Assembly: GCA_039654915.1 (NCBI GenBank) | Contig: CM077599.1 | Location: forward strand, 72,818,001 to 72,882,000 | Source of the DNA: Aquilaria yunnanensis | Taxonomy: Eukaryota; Streptophyta; Magnoliopsida; Malvales; Thymelaeaceae | Length of the DNA stretch: 64,000 bases | Direction: 5' to 3' | In this document: piece by piece, positions 1-11,776 of the stretch | How positions within the stretch are numbered: the first letter of the stretch is position 1 | How the letters are laid out: each line of letters opens with the position of its first letter | Translations under genes and position numbers: made by a program | Notes under the pieces: generated by a model | Seen by the model: only the letters and a program-made list of their open reading frames with translations | Told to the model about the DNA's origin: nothing | Databases searched by the model: none

Positions 1-229
1 ATCTCATGCCCATATCTCAGTTTCCAAATAAAATAAGGAAGGTGGGGAAATGGCTATCTAACATTAGTTAACATTACTAACGTGGTGTATGTTTGCCAGG
101 AGTATGGTATTATACTTTGAGAGTAGGAGGGTATAACGGTCAAGAAGGAAAATAAAGCAACATTTAAAGGATGAAGGGAGTATTATTTTTTGATATATAG
201 TTTTATGACTTTTTAGAAATTATTACTAC

Positions 230-1182
230 TTATATACATATAGATACTAAAAAACCATTAGGACTCAATGGGAAAAAATAAAACATGAGGGATAGCTCAA
301 GGCTTCTGGCTCAAAACCCTTTTTCTTGTTGAGCAGTCATTGCAACGGTGCTGTCGAACCTTTCACCATCCTACCCCCTCCCCCCCTAAAGAAAAATATA
401 CCTCTAGCATGAAGTCGTGCCTGGAATCTTGCCTTGTCATCAATGACTCCTCCACCAACTACCCTCTGACTCCACTAGTCAACTAAAGAGGTATTCTAGG
501 CAACTAAAGATTGGAGGTCAACAAGCAGACAAAGAACACCTAAAGGGTGTGGTGTGGCATTCTAGGCAGAGGAGAAGAAGCGGATGCTGTTGTGTGTTCG
601 CCTGAGAGGAGTATGGTGAGACGATGATGTGATGATAGGGATAAATTGGGTATTATAAAATTTTAATGAGGGTAGAAATGTAACTGTAGAGGTATGGTGC
701 ATGTAAGGTCAGTTGACGCACATCAGACGTTGCCATTATAGATGGTCCTTCAAATGAAATCTAACTAGAGATGTAACGCAAGATCTAGTCTTAAGCCGCA
801 TTTTAGTGAAGAATTTTCAACAAATTCCGTCTGGCTACTGAATTATTTGCCACATAGTACTCTTTCGATTGATAACCATATTTAGCTATGCGTGTGGCGT
901 ACACAAGAACTCTTTCTGTCCGATTAAAAGTTCAATTAAAATCCATCTGTTCAATCAAAAGTTGTTACTCATAATAATTGATTGTTCTTTCATTTTATTT
1001 ACCATCACCACTGAAAAATATATTAATAAAGATCTTGATCACATAAAAAGAAATCAATTATTGTAACAGAATTTTAGTGTTCGTCTTAGAATACAAGATA
1101 AATTATGCTTGATTATATCCGACACATGTTTAAAAATCAGTATCCTAGTTTTAGTAGGATTTTTCCACTATTTTTTCACTGC
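230..1182. repeat. Upstream flank shared by NAC copies 1 and 2, with shortened family-X repeat
   Basis: From about 230 to the TATA box this flank matches, in the same order, the flank of NAC copy 2 (8130-9640 and 11560-11720). Shared landmarks include the GATACTAAAA start, the block around 'gagggatagct', and the stretch around 'aacaaattccgtctggc' near 820 and 9432. The copy here lacks about 650 bp of the family-X repeat present at 8255-8900, and lacks the ~1.9-kb insertion that separates copy 2 from its flank. This shows the duplication covered promoter DNA as well as the gene. No gene is seen in 1-1182. Confidence 0.75.
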
Positions 1183-1190
1183 TATAAAAA
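1183..1190 (+). promoter_or_regulatory. TATA box of NAC copy 1
   Basis: TATAAAAA lies 46 bp upstream of the ATG at 1236, and the same context (poly-A stretch, then GCCTTCCTTCC) recurs before NAC copy 2. The spacing leaves a leader of roughly 20 nt if transcription starts about 30 bp downstream, which is short but possible. Confidence 0.6.
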
Positions 1191-1235
1191 GAGCCTTCCT
1201 TCCTTTCATTTTTGTCGCAGAAGAAAGAAGTATTA

Positions 1236-2510
1236 ATGGAGGTTAAAGAGAGCCGAAAACGGTTGTCCCCGGGGCCGAAGGAGTTTCCGGTAGGGTGGCG
1301 GTTCGCGCCGACAGACGAGGAGTTGGTGAACGATTACTTGATGAATAAGGTTCTTTACAAGCCTCTTCCAGCTCATGTTGCTGAAGAGATCGATGCCACT
1401 GACCTCTACAGCAAGCCACCTTGGGATTTAGGTGTGTTTTTTTTTTTAATTTCTTTTTCGGTCTTTTAGATCATTTTATATATGAATAAATATATTCGTA
1501 TACGTATACGTATACACCATGATAAATGATTTAATTAATTAATTTGTTTGTTCTTTAATACGAATATGCTTTGCAATTATGTTTTCGTGTTTAACGCGGG
1601 AGGAGAGGGAGGGAGGTTAAGATTGTGTCAGTGGCAAGTGAGCAGCCGGCCGGCAGCAGGCGTACGACGCCGCCCAGGCTCAGAAGCCGTGGCCACCGGC
1701 CAGCATGTACGGCGGTGTTTAATGTAATTAACTCCGAATCTGTATATATGCCTGCACGGTCCATAGTTACCTGATCTTGATAATTTGTTTCATTAAAATA
1801 AGTGAACATTTGATTAATTACAAGGTAAGATCAGAATCTGGTAACTACGGATTGCCAAAACCCTTCTCGATCTCTAGGACGTAAGACAGGAATTCAAAAC
1901 ACGTGCTCAAACTCGTATTAACACTTGTTTTTTTATGATAGATAAAAAGTTGTCGATTGAACTTGAAATGTGTAACACTAGAATATTAATTGTTGGATGT
2001 AGTGGCAAACGACCGGGGGTTGTCGTCGGAGAGGGAGTGGTTCTTCTACGTGCATGGGGATGAAGAGGGGAAAATTTGCGAGAAGATTGGCAGGACGAAG
2101 GATAGGATTGTGGGATATGAGAAGGGGTTTTGGAGATTGGATGGAAATGAGGACATACCAAACCCTAATGGCCCAGTGGTTGCCTCCAAGAGTCAGCTAA
2201 CTTATTTCAAGGGGAGCCCTTTGAAGCCCAAGAAAACGTTTTGGAAAATGGAGGAGTATCGACTCTGTTGTGGATCCAGCGACGACGACGATCTCGACTC
2301 CAATGTATAATTATGATCATATTTACTTTATATTGCACTTTACACTAATTTATAGACTTTAATCTGGAATTTTGCGGATTAACTCTTTGTTGTGTTTAAG
2401 TTGCTTGTTTGCAATTGCAGGTTGAAAATTGGGCTCTGGGGAGAATAAGAAGGGGAATCGATTACGGCAACATAGAAGCTGAATTGATGATGAGCGATTT
2501 AATTGATTAA
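1236..2510 (+). CDS. NAC-domain protein, copy 1 (NAC domain only, 195 aa)
   Basis: Three exons: 1236-1431, 2003-2304 and 2421-2510. They join in phase (196+302+90 nt) into 195 aa. Exon 1 carries NAC subdomains A and B (PVGWRFAPTDEELVNDYL, then PWDL). Exon 2 carries EREWFFYVHG, then a GYEKGFWRLDGNE stretch in place of the usual GYWKATG, and KTFWKMEEYRL (the usual NWVMHEYRL). Exon 3 gives VENWALGRIRRG, matching WVLCRIYKK. NAC proteins are plant DNA-binding transcription factors that dimerise through this domain. The protein stops about 17 residues after the domain, so the usual C-terminal activation region is missing. The ATG was chosen because a TTG-started reading only adds untranslated leader. 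The exon 2 acceptor (AG at 2001-2002) is inferred from reading frame and paralogue agreement; its pyrimidine tract is weak. It could act as a dominant-negative dimer partner, or be a decaying gene; expression is unknown. Confidence 0.8.
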
Positions 2511-2869
2511 TTCATCCGATCTGCTCAAATAAAGGATATATGTTGGAGTCTGTTTGCTTTCGTATTAATTTGCTCATGTAAAGATTTGTTCACGATGTGT
2601 TTTTATGATTTGTTATTTGATTTTTATCGCTACCAATAAAAAATAAACTACAATCTAGAGTACTTCCAAAAAAACTATTCTTTTTCCGATTTGAACTTTG
2701 ATAATAAGCATACAGCATCCGCTGCAACAGACTGGAGCAAAATGCTACAATATTTTACAATGTTTCAAAATTCTGAAGAAAGTTTGATCTATATATGACT
2801 AAGATGATTTATCTTCATTTGTTTGTGACAAAAGACAACAAGAAGGAAGCGAATAAGAGTTAAATTACA

Positions 2870-3640
2870 CATAGTTTTTTAGAATAATTATTGTGTTATT
2901 CTGTTCAGTAAAACTGATTTTTTATTCATATATACAATTGTATTGTTTAGTAATATTTTATTCATTTGTGAGATGTTCTATTTGTAAATAATGTTTCATT
3001 CAATAAGAAGTGTTATTCTATTCATATAAATGTAATGATGTTCTGTAAACTGTAATATGATGTTTATTTCGTAATATGTGATGTTCCTAAATAATATTAT
3101 TCTATTTAGTAAGAAATGATGTTCCATTTCGTACGAAAGTATTATTTTATAATATGTTGTTCATTTTGTAATATGTGTTTTTCATAAATAATGTTATTTC
3201 ATTTAATAAAAATGTTGTTCCATTCATACAAATGTACTGTTCATATGGTAATATGTGATTTTAGTTAATAAGGTTGTTCCATTTAGTAAGAAGTGATATT
3301 CCATTTATACAATTATATTGTTTTGTAATATGTTGTTCTGTTCAGTGAAGAGTGCTGCTCATTTTCAAAGGATGTGTTGTTTAACTGTGATGATATTTTT
3401 ATAAATAATATGTAAATAGGATGTATGTAACTAATGTATAAATACTGTTTATATATAATGTTGTTTGATTCATACAAATATGTTGTTTTATAGTATGCTG
3501 TTTATTTTGTAAGAAATATTATTCATAAATAATGTTATTCGATTCAATAAGAAATGTTATTTCAGTCAGGTAAATGTATTATTTTGTAATATATTGTTCA
3601 TTTTGTAAGATGTTTTACTGATAAATGCAGGAAAAATGAT
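2870..3640. repeat. Degenerate short-period tandem array (TGTTCATTTTGTAATATG-type)
   Basis: About 770 bp of diverged units of roughly 40-60 bp built from words such as 'atgttattctattca', 'taataagaaatgatgttcc' and 'ttttgtaatatgt'. No reading frame runs through it. A further stretch of the same kind lies at 4930-5160 in the same orientation, so the pair may be subterminal repeats of one unrecognised transposable element. Confidence 0.5.
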
Positions 3641-4929
3641 GTATCAACCCTATAACTAAGCTTGATTTATAAGTAATTTGCAGTCTTCTAACATTGTTTT
3701 GGTGTTTTAGTGTAGGTTGAGGAGAAAATTGAAGGCACTGATAAGGCTTGGATTAAAGAGATGTGACACAGTTGGAAGTTGGTGCAGTTTGGTGCAATAG
3801 GATGAAGGGGCAGCAAGTATGGACGGTCAACAAGCAGTGGTGGTGTGGTAGTACTGAAAATTGGTGTGACAACATCAATTAATTGGAAATATAGGGCAAC
3901 TGCAGTGCATTGAAAGTGCTGTGCAACATTAGGAGATTGTAAAAAGAAGGAGACGGTTGCTAAAAACAAAATAAAAAAAAGGCTGAGCATGAAAAATGGG
4001 AGGAGGAGGAGACAATAGCTACAAAAGAAAGAATCTGATTGTAGAAACGAAAAAAAAAAAAGATAGAGAAAAGATTTAACGGAGAGGGAGAGGGACAAAA
4101 AGCTGGAGTTTTCTTGAACTTTCCGTCATTATTTTTCTTTCTCTTCCTCTGTTTCTTGGATCAAGCATAGATTTGAATTTATTTGTTGGTTTTGTTTTAA
4201 GGATGTTATTAGACTAGATTTTTCTATTTTCTAGAATGAATGTGAATCTTGGATGATTCTTTGATTATTGTTTGCTTGAACCCTAGCCTATTTATTAAAT
4301 TTATTATTTGGTTTGTTCTTGTGCTTGATTGTTGAACTATTCGCCATGAGTTTATTTCTTGATGTAAATTTATTTTTGGGAGAAGAGATTTGTGCTAGAA
4401 GAAAGAGACAAACTAGGTTAGAATCACTTAAGGAGTGGGAGCCTCGGGTCACTAAGAGATTAATAGATCATATCATGAAGCTTAAAATCCTTTAATTTTA
4501 AGTGAATAAAGGATTGTCATTTAATATTAAAGAGGTTAAATAAATTCACCTTGGCAGAGGAAATTTGTTACTAAATAATTTTACCTACAATAAATTAGTA
4601 AACAGTCTAGGTGAATAGTAAATAAGCTCAAAGTGAATTCCAAGATGATCAATTGCTCTAGGAGAGTTCTTTTTCCATAATCACTTTACTAAGCATACAA
4701 GTAGTTAGTGTTAGTTTTCTCTAGAGTTTATTTAGTAATTTTTAATTGTTGCAAGTAATTAATTGGGTTGATTATCTATCATTTTTTATTTAGTTTAAGT
4801 GCTTAATTTCTTTTGGTTTTTGTTTATAATTCTCAACTAACTTAGTTTCTTTAGCACTTGATCCTTGTGGATATGACCCGGTCTCACTAATTTGATTACT
4901 TGTTCAATAACTGTATACTTGTGGTTTGC
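3641..4929. other. Non-coding DNA between the two degenerate arrays
   Basis: I see no recognisable gene. The open frames here are low-complexity (pyrimidine-rich on the minus strand near 3690-4100) and show no domain. Position between two similar degenerate arrays suggests the interior of a non-autonomous element. Confidence 0.4.
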
Positions 4930-5160
4930 ACAATAGCTACTCATAGATGATACTGTTCCATTTAATAAAAAGTATTGTTTAATTCTTGCAAATGTGATAT
5001 TTTATAAAATATTGCTAATTTTAGAAGAAATATTGTTCATAAAGAGTATTATTTAATTTATTATGGAATGTTATTCCTCTCAGACAAATATACTTTTCTA
5101 TGAAGCGCTGTTTCCTCTAGACAAATGTGCCACTTAAGTTATGATGACAATTTCATAAAT
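4930..5160. repeat. Second degenerate short-period array
   Basis: Same word composition as the 2870-3640 array (for example 'atactgttccatttaataaaaagtattgttt'-like units, diverged), in the same orientation. 5161-5990 beyond it is AT-rich with A-tracts and no gene. Confidence 0.4.
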
Positions 5161-5989
5161 ATCATGGAAATATGAATCTAGCGTGCAGTTTGAGAGTATT
5201 TTATTCTCAGCCTGCTTCTATAGTAGTTATTTATACATTAAGTACAAATAAGGATTAATTTTATTTAAATCATCCCTATAAATTTTTTAAGTTTTATATT
5301 AAAGTGTTATATGTTTCTCATTTTAGAAAAACATAAAACATGTTAAAAAGTGACAGATAAACACTTCCTCGCAGTTCACCTTAAACCTTTTTCCCTTGTG
5401 TTATTTATTTATCTCAACTCTTATCCCGAAACAACTACAACTCAAGAGTCAAGTAATTACAAGGAAAACCAAAAAAGAAGCAGGTAAAAAAAAAAAAAAA
5501 AGGAACATCACCATATATAGTCAAAACTTTTGAGGAATTCTCCGTAATCAAAATTACTTTTGTTCTTATTGTTAGTCGCTTATATATTGGTAGACAATAT
5601 GGTATAAAAATGTAATTATGATTTTATTTTTTGTAGCTACATTTAATTATTATCAAGATTATATTGAACTTTCTCAAATACTTATTTTTTATTTAAAATA
5701 TATAAAAGAATTAAAATAAGAATTTTTCATATGAGATATCATACAATTAAATTGATGCACAATTACATACTATAGATCCTCAATAGTATATGTAATTGTG
5801 TTACTCATTTTGAGACAAATTAAAAAAATTTAAAATGTCTCTATCACAGTGAGTATGCAAACAAGAAAGTAAAAAAAAAAAAAATCGTGGTTGGTATGGA
5901 AATATGTAAAAAAAAAAATAAAAAAAATAAGGTAGCCATAAGGATCACTGCAAAATTATCAATAGTTATATATGAATGAGTCTAATTAA

Positions 5990-6002
5990 TATGCATCATA
6001 TC

Positions 6003-6040
<38 letters not shown>

Positions 6041-6470
6041 GCATTCCAATATCATTATTCATAGCATAAAAAACGCAAAAACATCAAATCTCGTATCCCA
6101 AAAAATTAGAGATATATACAAATCAGATAGAATATATATACAAACTCAATATACAAAAAAAATTGGATATCTATACAAAAAATGTGTGAAACATGTGTAA
6201 ATGAAATCGCATATATGTTGTCAATATATTCAATGATATGTACAAGTTTAACCTTGCATGATAAAGTATGTTCAAATGTGTCAAATCTCATTTCCCGCAA
6301 AAATTTGAGATATGTATAAATAGGAGCTCAAATATATATTAAACTTGATGTATAAAATAAGTGATGAATATGTACTAAATATGTGATATCATATGTACAA
6401 ATGAAATAACTAAACTGTTACTAATATATTATTTTATTTGTAAATAATTTCATATTAAAATTGTTGCTAT
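5990..6470. repeat. Dispersed AT-rich repeat, empty-site member, with (TA)n tract
   Basis: A (TA)n tract near 6007-6038 is followed by sequence matching the large repeats at about 43850-45500 and 62085-63750 ('ttccaatatcat', 'aaattagagatatatacaaat', 'catatgtacaaa'). The match passes from 'tatctatacaaa' straight into 'aatgtgtgaaacatgtgtaaatg'. The other two members have a ~1.4-kb MULE at exactly this point, so this copy represents the unoccupied target. Confidence 0.65.
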
Positions 6471-6638
6471 ATATATATTCTTTTCTGATATATATAATTT
6501 TATTACTTTGTACTTATATACATATTACACACACACTAAATGTGGCTTTAGAAATACTGCAGGTGAACACTACAAAAGCGATGGGCTGAAAATGAACAGG
6601 CCGATCTAGGAAGCTGTTTATAAATGAAAAAGATGAAA

Positions 6639-7920
6639 TACCTAAAGCCACTTTTGACCCTCGAACTTGGATTACCCGAACAGCTAATCCCTGAATATCA
6701 ATTCGGTCCAACTTACTCCTTGAACTTGAAAAATTGGTACCCTTTAGCACTTTTCACCCTCGTGCTCGTCATGTGACCTTTGTTTCCTTAACGGCGCTTG
6801 CTCAAGTTAGTCTGGACAGTTGAAGGAGTCTGTTGCACGTGAATCACAAGGTTGATGGGGACTGCAAATCTGAAGTGATTTCGCCAGATATGGCGTTGGA
6901 AGAAACGTCAAGATGACTGGAGATCGGTACAGCTGGAGAGGTAAGGGGAGATGGATAATGTAGAGAGAGGTTGGTGAGGGAGAGCTTGTAGATGCGGCCA
7001 TTGTTGCAGGTGGCGTTGGGGAGGTAGGAGTTGAAGCCGTTTCTTGAGGGGGTCCCGGAGTGAGTCGCTCAAATGGTTTAGGCTATCTCAATATGATACA
7101 GGACTAGATCTCTCTTTTGGTTCCTCTGGTTCCGTGTTTGGTTCCATTTTCCGAGCCATGGCTGAGACTTGGATTATGTCTGCCTATTGATATCCATTGT
7201 AGATTTTAGTTTAATTTTCTCTCCTTGGATTGCAACCAGATTTGGAGTTTGGGGCCTTATGGGAAGGAAGAAGCACTCTTTTGCCACCGCCTCTGTTTCC
7301 GGCAATCACCTCCTCTGTCCTTCTCTTTAATATCTCGTAAGCTGGACAATCCAGTTCAGACTCAAATGTTTGTAACAGTCTTGAATGATTTTGCGAACAG
7401 AGCAAAGAACCACAAGTATACAAGAAATTTCTAGGCAAAATTCCGGGCTTGGGCATTTGGCTAGCTCCTTTGGGCATAATAATTCAAATGAGCAGCTACC
7501 TGCAAGTGTGAGCTTCGTGGAGCTTTGCAAACATGAATGAGGAGCAGTGTGAACTTGGGCAAAGAAGCGGCCGAGTACATAAGTGGAACTTTTACCAAGT
7601 TAAGACACTGTTTTCTTCATACTTACATGTATCACTTTTGTTTCGAGAATAAGAAAACTTGGGAATAATCAATTTTTTCTAATTTGAAGTCTTCTTTTTT
7701 TCTTTTTCTCGCTGACCTGAACTTGATGTACCTTCTAGGCCTTCACGAGATGAGAAGCGGTGTTAGTTTTTACATCCATCGCATGATGAGCACGATGAAA
7801 AACAAAAAGGGGGCAAAATACACCATTTTTCAAGTTTAAAGAATGAGTTAGACGGAGTTGATATTTAGGGGTGAACTGTCCCGGCTATTCGAGTTTATAG
7901 GCCAAAATTGCCTTTAAGCT
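6639..7920. mobile_element. Pack-MULE-like element with ~110-bp terminal inverted repeats
   Basis: The first ~110 bp (CCTAAAGCCACTTTTGACC onward) match the reverse complement of the last ~110 bp (CTTAAAGGCAATTTTGGCC onward), including an inner 'aacttgaaaaatt' block. Flanks are AAGATGAAA on the left and AAGAGTAAA on the right, a 7-of-9 match compatible with an eroded 9-bp Mutator-type target duplication. There is no transposase. The interior carries a leucine-rich-repeat gene fragment (about 6820-7050) and 7050-7560, whose open frames I cannot assign. Non-autonomous MULEs with host gene pieces are known as Pack-MULEs. Confidence 0.65.
6820..7050 (-). pseudogene. Leucine-rich-repeat protein fragment inside the Pack-MULE
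   Basis: On the minus strand one frame reads [19 protein letters not shown] then [11 protein letters not shown], and after a 1-nt frame change [17 protein letters not shown]. This is the pattern of an LRR N-terminal cap followed by a first repeat (xxLxxLDVSSNxISGEI) as in LRR receptor-like proteins and kinases. The frameshift and the following stop show it is a captured fragment, not a working gene. The parent gene cannot be told from this length. Confidence 0.5.
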
Positions 7921-8129
7921 AAGAGTAAATTATGAAAAAGGTCCATTTGTTCTAACACTTTGCTTTATTGGATCTCAAACTCTATTGTTTGCCATATGAC
8001 CCCAAAATTTACGGAATTTAAGCCTTTAAGCTATTGTTCTTTGCCTTCTTGGTCTCCAAACTTTGCTTTCGTATGACCAATATCCCGAACAATGAGTTCC
8101 TGCAGCAATGTGTGGCTCATTCACCTAAT

Positions 8130-9640
8130 AGATACTAAAATAACATTTGGGACTCAACTAGGAAAAGTAAAAAACATGAGGGATAGCTAAAGGGTTGGCT
8201 TAAAACCCCATTTTTGGTTGAACAACTGCTGTATCAGCATTGTTGAACCTTTTACATAGGGATTGTAACGGGGCAAATCAGATAAGGGATACTCATGCTC
8301 ACAAATTTTTTGATACCCACCGCCTTGTGGGTATCCACCAGCAAATGAAAATTTTCACATGCGTTCATCACCCATAGATAATTTGTACCCACAAGTAACT
8401 CGTACTTACTTGAAGTTTTGATTTAAAAAAAAAATATTAAAATCAAGCAACTGAACAAATTTGATATACCATTAATCATACGCTTTTAATAGTTTGCTAC
8501 TATATGAACCTTGTGTCTTTTAATAATATCAATTATTTTAAAAGTATATAGTTGATTAATGAATTTTGATGTTGTATATCTCCTAGCCCTGTTTTCGAAG
8601 CCTAATTATAATGCACTGAGGCATTGTTTATGCCTTCCTTATCTTATAGCTAGGCATATTGTTCAGCAAGATTTTCTTGTACTCTAAGATATACTATCAA
8701 CGTGTCAAACATAAGAGAAATGTTGACTGGTTGTATATTAGGTATTTTAGCTTCACGGGTATAATGGGTAAATTCATCACGAATACCCCAAACCCATCAT
8801 TCAATCGTACCCTCCAGATGAGTATATTTTATTGCTCATCTACCCATTTGTCAAAGATGGGGTACTTGAATGTGAAGGATTTTTCCTACCCATCAGCCAT
8901 CCCCACTTTCACATCCCTCATCCCCAAAAGTTTGCCACCACCTCATGATCTCAACCCTAGCATGAAATTGTGCCTAGAATCTCGCCCTGATATTAGTGAC
9001 TCCTCCACTAGCCACCCGTTCGACTCAAGGGATAAACTTTGGCCATTGAAGCACCTCTATTTTTTTGTTCAAACTAGCGCAAAATAATCTCTGTCCATGC
9101 ACCAACTGAAGGTCAGAGGTCAACAAGTGGATGGAGAGGACCTAATCGGTGTGGCAAGGCATTAGTGGATTGTGTCAGGTGTCGGCCTCAGAGGAGTCTG
9201 GTTAGACAATGATGGGATGATAGGGATACACTGAATATTATGTTATTTTAATGAGGGTAGAAGTGTAACTATATAGGTATGGTCTTTCTTTAGACATTAC
9301 CATTATATATAGTCCTTCAAATGAAATCTAACTCACTTTAGACATCACCATTATATACAGTCCTTCAAATGAAATCTAACTAGAGAGGCAACACAAGATC
9401 TAGTCTCAAGCCGCATTTTAGTAAGAATTTTGAACAAATTCCGTCTGGCTGCTGAAGTATTTGTCACGTAGTACACTTTCGATAACCATATTTACCTTTG
9501 CGTGTGGCATACACAGGAACTCTATCTGTCCAGGTGATATATTTCCAAGTTTAAACAAACTCTCCCATGCACTGATCAGAGATCTAAAACCTTTAAAATC
9601 CATCTGTTTAATTAAAAGTTGTTCCTCATAATAATTGATT
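8130..9640. repeat. Upstream flank of NAC copy 2, holding a full-length family-X repeat
   Basis: Matches 230-960 in order, but with about 650 extra bp at 8255-8900 that also occur near 42235-42420. The repeat holds pieces like 'gggtatccaccagcaaat', 'taggtattttagcttcac' and 'gtgcctagaatctcgccctga'. A 142-codon open frame at 8659-9087 lies entirely in this repeat and shows no known domain. A short tandem duplication occurs at 9286-9382 ('agacattaccattatatat' twice). Confidence 0.65.
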
Positions 9641-10477
9641 ATACTGAATTCCTATAGTTTTATGTTTGAAATTGATAGAAAAAATTCTTGAAATATGAAA
9701 TATATTTTAACAATTTGTAATTTTTTCAAAAATAGTACTATTATTTTCAGTTTACTAAGTTAATATTTTTCTTTATTTGATAAATCAAACTTTGAATGTA
9801 TTTCTAATATTTAAAATTTAAACACATTTGTACAATTTACAAATTCTTCCTATTAGGAAAATAAGATTAATATTTAAAAACGAAAAAATCAGTGATTGTT
9901 TTCTATATTTTTTACAAATCTTTTTTATGGCAACAAACTGAAAAATGTCACTAAATTTAAAATTCTGTAACAAGCATATCTTAAATTTATATGATGACTA
10001 AACTTGCATAAAAACATGATTTTTATTAATTTATTTATTTTTTAAACTTTAATTTTTTTATCAGAAGCCAAAAGTACAACTTTATATATATCTTTGTGTG
10101 TGTGTGTGTGTGTGTATAATAAAAAGTGTACAGATATAAAGTGACTAAACCTTAAACAATGAGTTATTAGCTTTCCTTTTAGGTATTATGAATTTATTAT
10201 ATTTTAATGAGTTTATTTTCATATAGCTGACTAATTATATTATAGGCACAATAGATAAGACTAGATTTTTAAATCTCAGTAATGTGAGTATACTTTCTAA
10301 ATCAACAGGTATGTACTAATTACACAAAAAAAAAAAAGCTATACAAGATTGACCTTGATATTTGAAACAATCACATTAATTTGACTATAAAATATAGAGT
10401 AAGTATAGATTTAAAACCTTGGGTTGAGTGTATTTTTTATTTAAAATTAAGAGTTAGGTAATTAAGTTTTTTTAGTG

Positions 10478-10711
10478 CTTCCCCCATCTCAAAACTTTTG
10501 CTTCATTTGACTTTTTTTAGTATTTTGACTTAAATTTATTCATATTATTGTTTGTTAGAAAAAGTTAAAAAAATATATTTAGAAACTACATGTCTTGATT
10601 TATCATTCACATATAAAGACTTTTCATTTATATATTAAAATATTAAAAATAAAAATTCTATATTAATTGTCAAAAATAAATTGAGTAAAACTTTTGGGAC
10701 GGAGGAAATAA
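10478..10711. mobile_element. Stowaway-like MITE (~235 bp)
   Basis: The left end reads TTCCCCCATCTCAAAAC and the right end, reversed, TTCCTCCGTCCCAAAAG. Both continue into TTTTG/ACTTCA-type sequence, giving an inverted repeat of about 35 bp. The CTCCCTCCGTCCC-type end, AT-rich core and TA at both borders fit Tc1/mariner-derived Stowaway MITEs. Confidence 0.6.
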
Positions 10712-11282
10712 TATATAGTTATAGTTACACGTCTTTGGAAAAACTCAATGTTTGCTTTTCAAGTTTGTAGTTTGATATCATGGCTCATATTTGTGTCATC
10801 TTTATTGAGAAAAATGTATTTTTACTTTAGGTTCTCTCATTGAAATGTCCCACCTATGGACTTGGCATGTCTTTTCTTTTTCTATTTAAATAGAATCTCA
10901 AAATATTTATTACAACTTGACTTATGTCTCTTTAGAAAGTCAAAGTTATACTAATATATTAATGGTAAATCCAATTAATTTTTTGAGCCAACTAATATAG
11001 GATTTTTACTTTAGTCTTTAGCTTTTGGAATCTAAAATATAAAAATTAAGATAAAATTTACTAACTACAAAATATCATTGAATTCATTAAATTAAGATCT
11101 TTTCTTAATAGGTTGCATATTATTAATTTTAAAATTTACACTATGAAGAGAAATTTTAACATCTTTAATAAGATATTAAATGTACAAGAAAGAAATTTTT
11201 GTAAATTCTCTACCATCACAAATAAAAAAGATTCTATCAATTTTGTAAAACCAATATTATTACCTATGGCATATTCTACATT

Positions 11283-11284
<2 letters not shown>

Positions 11285-11327
<43 letters not shown>
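11285..11327. repeat. (TTA)n microsatellite
   Basis: Fourteen uninterrupted TTA/ATT units. It supplies the poly-tyrosine tail of a spurious open frame on the plus strand. Confidence 0.9.
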
Positions 11328-11328
<1 letters not shown>

Positions 11329-11776
11329 ATACAAATCAAATACTATGAGTAGTCTATTATAATGGATGACACAAATAAAGATAGCTATGATGAAATATCA
11401 TAATAAAAAACTACGTAGAACATAGAAAATGAAACTAATAAAATGTAAAATAATTATTGCTACTATTTATTTTGAACAGGATAATAAGAATTATAATTAT
11501 TTGAGTAAAAAATAAATTAATTTTTTTATTGACGTACAAGGCACGTTTGCAGTAACTAGTATTAAGAAAGATCTAGAACGCATGAAAAGCAATCAATTGT
11601 AACAGACTTTTAGTGTTCGTCTTAGAACACAAGACAAATTATGCTCGATTATATCCGATCCATGTTTAAAAAACAGTATCCTAGTTCTAGTTGGATTTAT
11701 CACCATTTCTTTTCACCGTTATAAAAAAAGCCTTCCTTCCTTTCATTTTTATCGCAGGCAAAATAAATATTAATAT

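Larger units (their letters stand above)
9641..11560. mobile_element. ~1.9-kb AT-rich insertion in the promoter of NAC copy 2
   Basis: Copy 1 passes from 'ctcataataattgatt' (near 970) to 'aagatcttgatcacat' (near 1029) in under 60 bp. In copy 2 the matching points are near 9640 and 11567. The 1.9 kb between them is very AT-rich and contains a (GT)n tract near 10093-10114, a Stowaway-like MITE (10478-10711) and a (TTA)n tract (11285-11327). No transposase or terminal repeats of the whole insertion are visible, so it may be several insertions. Confidence 0.55.

Noticed and set aside
3688..4098. 136-codon minus-strand frame rich in Phe, Leu and Ser
   Set aside because: It mirrors a purine-rich stretch on the plus strand and has no motif, splice signals or homology that I recognise.
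8659..9087. 142-codon plus-strand frame
   Set aside because: It lies inside the family-X repeat, and the other copies do not keep the frame open.
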